In this document: piece by piece, positions 5,701 through 8,410 of the stretch | How positions within the stretch are numbered: the stretch's first letter is position 1 | Layout: each line of letters starts with the position of its first letter | Assembly: GCA_002496955.1 (NCBI GenBank) | Contig: DALZ01000092.1 | Location: 1 to 8,410, forward strand | From: Euryarchaeota archaeon UBA128 | GTDB taxonomy: Archaea > Thermoplasmatota > Poseidoniia > Poseidoniales > Poseidoniaceae | DNA: 8,410 bases | Direction of reading: 5' to 3' | The notes under the pieces: model-generated | What the model was told of the DNA's origin: nothing | The model's database searches: none | Seen by the model: the letters and a program-made list of their open reading frames with translations, nothing else | Program-made: the position numbers and the translations under genes

Positions 5701-8410
5701 AAGAGTATCATCTCCACTGCCAATACACATGGTCATTTTTGTCGTTGTTATCGAACCGGGTTGGATACTATTTGGTGTTGCTAAATTGACCAACAACTCC
5801 TTTTGCTCGTTGGGTGCGAGATTGATAGAAAATATTTCGACGCCGTTTAAGTCAACTAGGCTTGGTGTCCCTCCCCATGAGGGAGCAGTCCAATCAATTG
5901 AAGTTGAGGTCTCATAGGCATTTCCTAGATTTTCGACCATCATCCATGCTGTGGCTGTATCTCCGGGTCTACCGAATCCTGAAGTGTTGTCCAAGCCACT
6001 TGGGCCAACGATTGACAGCCCTCTAGTTCGCAAAACTTCAATCGGTAGTATTGTGCTGAAGGATGTGCCAGCGTCGCTGTCTAGGGTTAATGATAGTGTT
6101 ACAAATGAGTTGTCATCGCCAAGTGCTGATTGTGGTATCGTGGCGATAAAATCAAATTCTTGGGCAACACCGGGAACAAGATTTGCATTCAAATCCTGGT
6201 TAGCTGCTGGATTGAATGTCCAGCCGTTAGGCAGGTTGCTATCATCCCAATCCAAAATCCAGTTGTCCGTTCGTGAACCAGTAGCGAGCAGGGACACAGT
6301 TACTTCTTCTGAGCCGCCCGGAGAAATTCTTGGAACCACGCTTGGGATGTCAATTTGAGCGGCATACGGTTCAACAACTAGCAAATTAATTTGTGCATAA
6401 TTATTGTCTTTGCGCGCCTCTGATAAATTGCCGTTGACATCCAATATCATCTCAAAGTTGTGGATGCCAAGTTCGGCAATTATATCGACACTAAAGGTAT
6501 GAGGTCCACCATTGCCAGATGGCGAGATCGGTTCCACGTCGGTAAATCTCTGTCTAATAATTTCATTACCATTTTGTTTTAGAACAACATCAAGGTCATC
6601 TTCATTGTCGAGTGTTCCAGTATTACTGAATTGCCCGGTAACTGTTACAGTATCACCGGGATCTGGTTGACTTGGATTGAAACTTATCCCACGATTATCA
6701 CTTAGCGGTGCGAAATCTGCAACATTTTGTGAAATTAATGTATCACCGATTAAAATGTCCAATGTACCATCATTATCCATGTCAGCAACTGCTGGCGCAG
6801 ACCAAACCCGCTTTGGCATGCCGAGGGGCGATGACCAACCATCTGATACCTCAGATGAAGTGCCATCTTCGCCATCAAAAGCCCACAAGCGTTTACCATA
6901 AGGAACTATTAGTTCTGGATAATCATCATCGTTTATGTCCATCCAGATTGGGGGCGAAACACCAATTTCATCGTTGTCATTACCACTTCCACGCTGCATA
7001 TCTTTCGACCATTCTTTTATTGGTGGATCTGCGGAGATATCATGACAGCCAGCCATTCCTTTCCGATTGAACGTAACTGTTGATTCTGAATACCAAGTAA
7101 CCCAGCACAATCGGTCGTGTATTCCGTCATTCGTGGTATCAATTGGCAGCGGCTGAGAATCTGAATAGCCGTTTGGCGTTCTGAATTGCCATATTTCATC
7201 TGTCGATGTCATCTCCATGGCAACAAATCTTGCGCCATTGCCATTAGTCCGGCCGTTTGCATCGGTAGGAATGGTTAGAATCATCTCAGGTGCATCGTCA
7301 GCATCCAACTGGACAATAACAGGACCGGGAAGGCGAAGTCGAGGTGAGTCAGAGTCAGAATCAGTACCACTCAAACTAACTGGGCCAAGTTCGATAGACC
7401 CAGATTCACCGTCAATACGCCATAACCACATGTTACCAGAATTAGCATCAATCGTTGTTAGAACAACGGCAGTTGAATCGTCGTCAAGCATACCCCATGC
7501 AGGGTCTGAGGGGTGGGTACCTTTGTCCAGCACTACCTCCCAATCAAAGTCGTTCGGACTTGAGGTAGTCAGGGTTAGTGCAGTAACGGTTGGGTCGTTA
7601 GATCCTTTATCAACAACAGATAACACAAGCTCTGCATCTCCATCAAGGTCTAAATCAGCCAGTAACGGCTGAGTAATTGATTTGTGATTTGATTGGGTTG
7701 TTGGAAAATGTGGGCTATCGATACCAAGAGTGTAATCAGCATCGCTAAACGACCATAATTTTTCATTCGCATGACCTGATTTAACCCACCCTGACTCAGA
7801 GCAAGTTAGTGCAGGGGACCAAACTTCGATTTCGAGAGAGGAGTCTGTATCGTATGCTAGTATTATTTCTTGTTTGTCGTCTCCATTAATATCTGTAATC
7901 ATGGGTGTTGATCGTATTGTCTGGGTTTGACCCAAGTCTACCTCCCAAGCTGTCTTCGCATCATCGCCTGTAACAATACTCATTGTGCTACTACCAGAAT
8001 CGCTCGAGATTATCACGGCGAATAATTCGCCCAAGCCACATCTCTCAAGTGCGGCTGGTGTTGATGTTACACTCGCAGAAAAATCGCCAATTACCGACCC
8101 ATATGTGTCTGCGCCATCTAAATCTTCAAGCGCCACCCAGTTGACTGTGGGTGAATCGATGATTCCAAATGTGGTAACATTAGCAACATCGCCAAGTCCG
8201 GGACCGCCGCTTGGGCTGTGCGCTGGCATAGTCCCGTTGTGAGTGGGGACTCCTGAATATTGAGCCCATGGTTGGCTTTGAGGATTCCAAGGATTTTCTG
8301 CTGTATATGATGAGTTGTGAGAATCGCTGAATATGGTGATTTCTGACGGGTCTGCAAGATTCAAAAGTGGTGTCATAACTAGCAATATAACAAGCGACAA
8401 TGCCCGCTTT
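2740..8410 (-). CDS. Giant cell-surface protein: FG-GAP-like propeller, CARDB and Ig-like repeats, one TM helix, acidic tail (5' partial)
   Basis: Residues are numbered from the TTG codon at 8398-8400. That codon is not the true start: the frame stays open to the window edge and adds Lys-Arg-Ala, giving a signal peptide of the form KRALSLVILLVMTPLLN whose Met lies beyond 8410. Six Asp-rich, FG-GAP/VCBS-like loops follow (TDINGDDKQEIILAYD at 169-184, DLDLDGDAELVL 249-260, QLDADDAPEMIL 364-375, DTTNDGIHD 421-429, DINDDDYPELIV 488-499, DMDNDGTLDILIG 540-552), suggesting a Ca-binding beta-propeller. A CARDB-like domain spans about 571-676 (SFNPSQPDPGDTVTVTG to KDNNYAQINLLV). Then come beta-sandwich repeats marked by N-x-GN and P-x-GW motifs (823-837, 1056-1060, 1172-1176, 1285-1288, 1390-1393; 723-727, 1405-1409), as in NEW3/COG1470-type domains. 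A TM helix at about 1757-1779 is followed by basic NKTRVAKPK, placing the last 100 residues inside the cell. That tail is mostly Asp/Glu. No catalytic motif was found; adhesion or surface sensing is inference. Confidence 0.9.
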   Translation of the reverse strand, partial: KRALSLVILLVMTPLLNLADPSEITIFSDSHNSSYTAENPWNPQSQPWAQYSGVPTHNGTMPAHSPSGGPGLGDVANVTTFGIIDSPTVNWVALEDLDGADTYGSVIGDFSASVTSTPAALERCGLGELFAVIISSDSGSSTMSIVTGDDAKTAWEVDLGQTQTIRSTPMITDINGDDKQEIILAYDTDSSLEIEVWSPALTCSESGWVKSGHANEKLWSFSDADYTLGIDSPHFPTTQSNHKSITQPLLADLDLDGDAELVLSVVDKGSNDPTVTALTLTTSSPNDFDWEVVLDKGTHPSDPAWGMLDDDSTAVVLTTIDANSGNMWLWRIDGESGSIELGPVSLSGTDSDSDSPRLRLPGPVIVQLDADDAPEMILTIPTDANGRTNGNGARFVAMEMTSTDEIWQFRTPNGYSDSQPLPIDTTNDGIHDRLCWVTWYSESTVTFNRKGMAGCHDISADPPIKEWSKDMQRGSGNDNDEIGVSPPIWMDINDDDYPELIVPYGKRLWAFDGEDGTSSEVSDGWSSPLGMPKRVWSAPAVADMDNDGTLDILIGDTLISQNVADFAPLSDNRGISFNPSQPDPGDTVTVTGQFSNTGTLDNEDDLDVVLKQNGNEIIRQRFTDVEPISPSGNGGPHTFSVDIIAELGIHNFEMILDVNGNLSEARKDNNYAQINLLVVEPYAAQIDIPSVVPRISPGGSEEVTVSLLATGSRTDNWILDWDDSNLPNGWTFNPAANQDLNANLVPGVAQEFDFIATIPQSALGDDNSFVTLSLTLDSDAGTSFSTILPIEVLRTRGLSIVGPSGLDNTSGFGRPGDTATAWMMVENLGNAYETSTSIDWTAPSWGGTPSLVDLNGVEIFSINLAPNEQKELLVNLATPNSIQPGSITTTKMTMCIGSGDDTLCEEFNINLTASLVTVTQIHQRTLPNSSLQWSVQGAIPSDGSMIWNTVAANMVHTNWVWSVDGDLSFNGNNIEANGNSGEAFTGNIYLDLPVNAVPQRHYFTTNSQSDNYHDLFFTMQVMQVYRSAATIVQPTQSVNGEPISMIVETTNQVLLRLENPGNGEDDFLLSSEVIAGMGMSAPPVVDLIEYNPQRTLGALASTIATVDVTLSADTPAQEPFILRFSWESLGGQNIISIVDLLVEAEPDHRWNVTLTDGDAYSILPSETLSLDYTVKNTGNAQDNLVVIPTIIMEYHSGDDSIWVTDSNTYPNIEINQTVSLNVNITAPGDAWNGTKAIVTLNLYSDELFVTNTSLTIEIKQISGWRLNLSDTNLVIEPEGQNLTLNVEHLGNLARQPWYAKAGEGWNISVPQNGAVVEPFGNTTVTIFVEPPEYSVAGEVGVLRLRVSDGDGSGQTIQEVPVRVGASPSIDLNAKGDWLLNSTLGGMPTAWVENNGNDLATLSLSVTGIPNGWAVDYPDKLIIAPNQIIGLPITLTPHSSWDNTSISVNVEVIHNIIGSQSISIPVIASDFAFTSSPVISGVVGNTATVTVTNKHVSGPSYVEILDSELTVSLQSNKENITLISVDGETEFYIHSFGYMLPQFSANCNFIPSAMSDLGRTSLAGKIASCTLTAPPEEKFTGTVVLLTSDGNSVLLDSNTFYVAKDSSLLFDVNTTNWKPDAGDLMLTLMIVDSYGREITQKQISVTARAGGWNIGIDDFSADGDLRIAILRTSYQRLEGTTCIIKLDSPDNTWSKTMIIDIAGYNTAPIINIDDPGTLKDDDLIRAELRCSSPYDIDDIAADDTAETYYNKQNSDIIENSEFMFGILTIIVVLTIAYFTGFLTTNKTRVAKPKQSSQQVNDADENDDVVEDEPPPEGDDLDDFSIEFEDDNSEEVIEIPDEEITESNPQEIIDDSTASGRLASLREEILTDERPVDTRPLSDRMADFFND

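Noticed and set aside
7341..7366. Short GAGTCA/GAATCA hexamer repeat as a regulatory repeat
   Set aside because: It only encodes the DSDSDS stretch (residues 347-352) of the surface protein, with no copies elsewhere that I could see.
7217..7672. 151-codon + strand open frame opposite the giant gene, and similar ones at 5951-6358 and 6708-7070
   Set aside because: They are antisense shadows of a coding frame with clear domain structure; their Ser/Pro-rich translations arise from the codon pattern of the real gene.

Overview
The window looks archaeal and most likely comes from a marine Thermoplasmatota of the Poseidoniales (Marine Group II) kind. The archaeal evidence is a recognisable aIF6 gene, TATA-like boxes without Shine-Dalgarno sites, and a large secreted, membrane-anchored beta-sandwich protein. 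The order-level assignment is inference from gene content and style; no 16S rRNA is present to test it.

Layout. Positions 1-66 are the extreme 3' end of 23S rRNA on the + strand. A roughly 100-nt spacer follows, then a complete 5S rRNA (about 168-288). Behind the 5S lie a T6 tract and a perfect GC-rich hairpin with a T7 tail (318-349). Next on the + strand are the ribosome anti-association factor aIF6 (404-1066) and SAICAR synthetase PurC of purine biosynthesis (1112-2017). The purC stop codon directly abuts the stop codon of a convergent minus-strand gene of unknown function (2018-2707, 229 aa). Upstream of that gene on the same strand is a giant gene (2740 to beyond 8410, at least 1889 codons). 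It encodes a cell-surface protein with a signal peptide, an FG-GAP/VCBS-like beta-propeller, a CARDB domain, a long series of Ig-like beta-sandwich repeats, one transmembrane helix and a strongly acidic cytoplasmic tail. Its start codon lies outside the window.

How the parts relate. The left third is housekeeping: large-subunit rRNA, the factor that binds the 60S/50S subunit, and a purine enzyme. The right two thirds are a surface protein gene with a small cytosolic-looking partner gene 32 nt downstream, possibly co-transcribed. No mobile element, CRISPR array, tRNA or integrase is visible. The only stretch over 300 bases without a protein gene is 1-403, and it is filled by the rRNA genes, their spacer, the terminators and the aIF6 promoter. 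The most interesting items are the integrin-alpha-like architecture of the giant protein with its acidic tail, the bacterial-style hairpin terminator after the rRNA genes, and a consistent placement of TATA-like boxes about 26 nt before in-frame ATGs, suggesting leaderless mRNAs.
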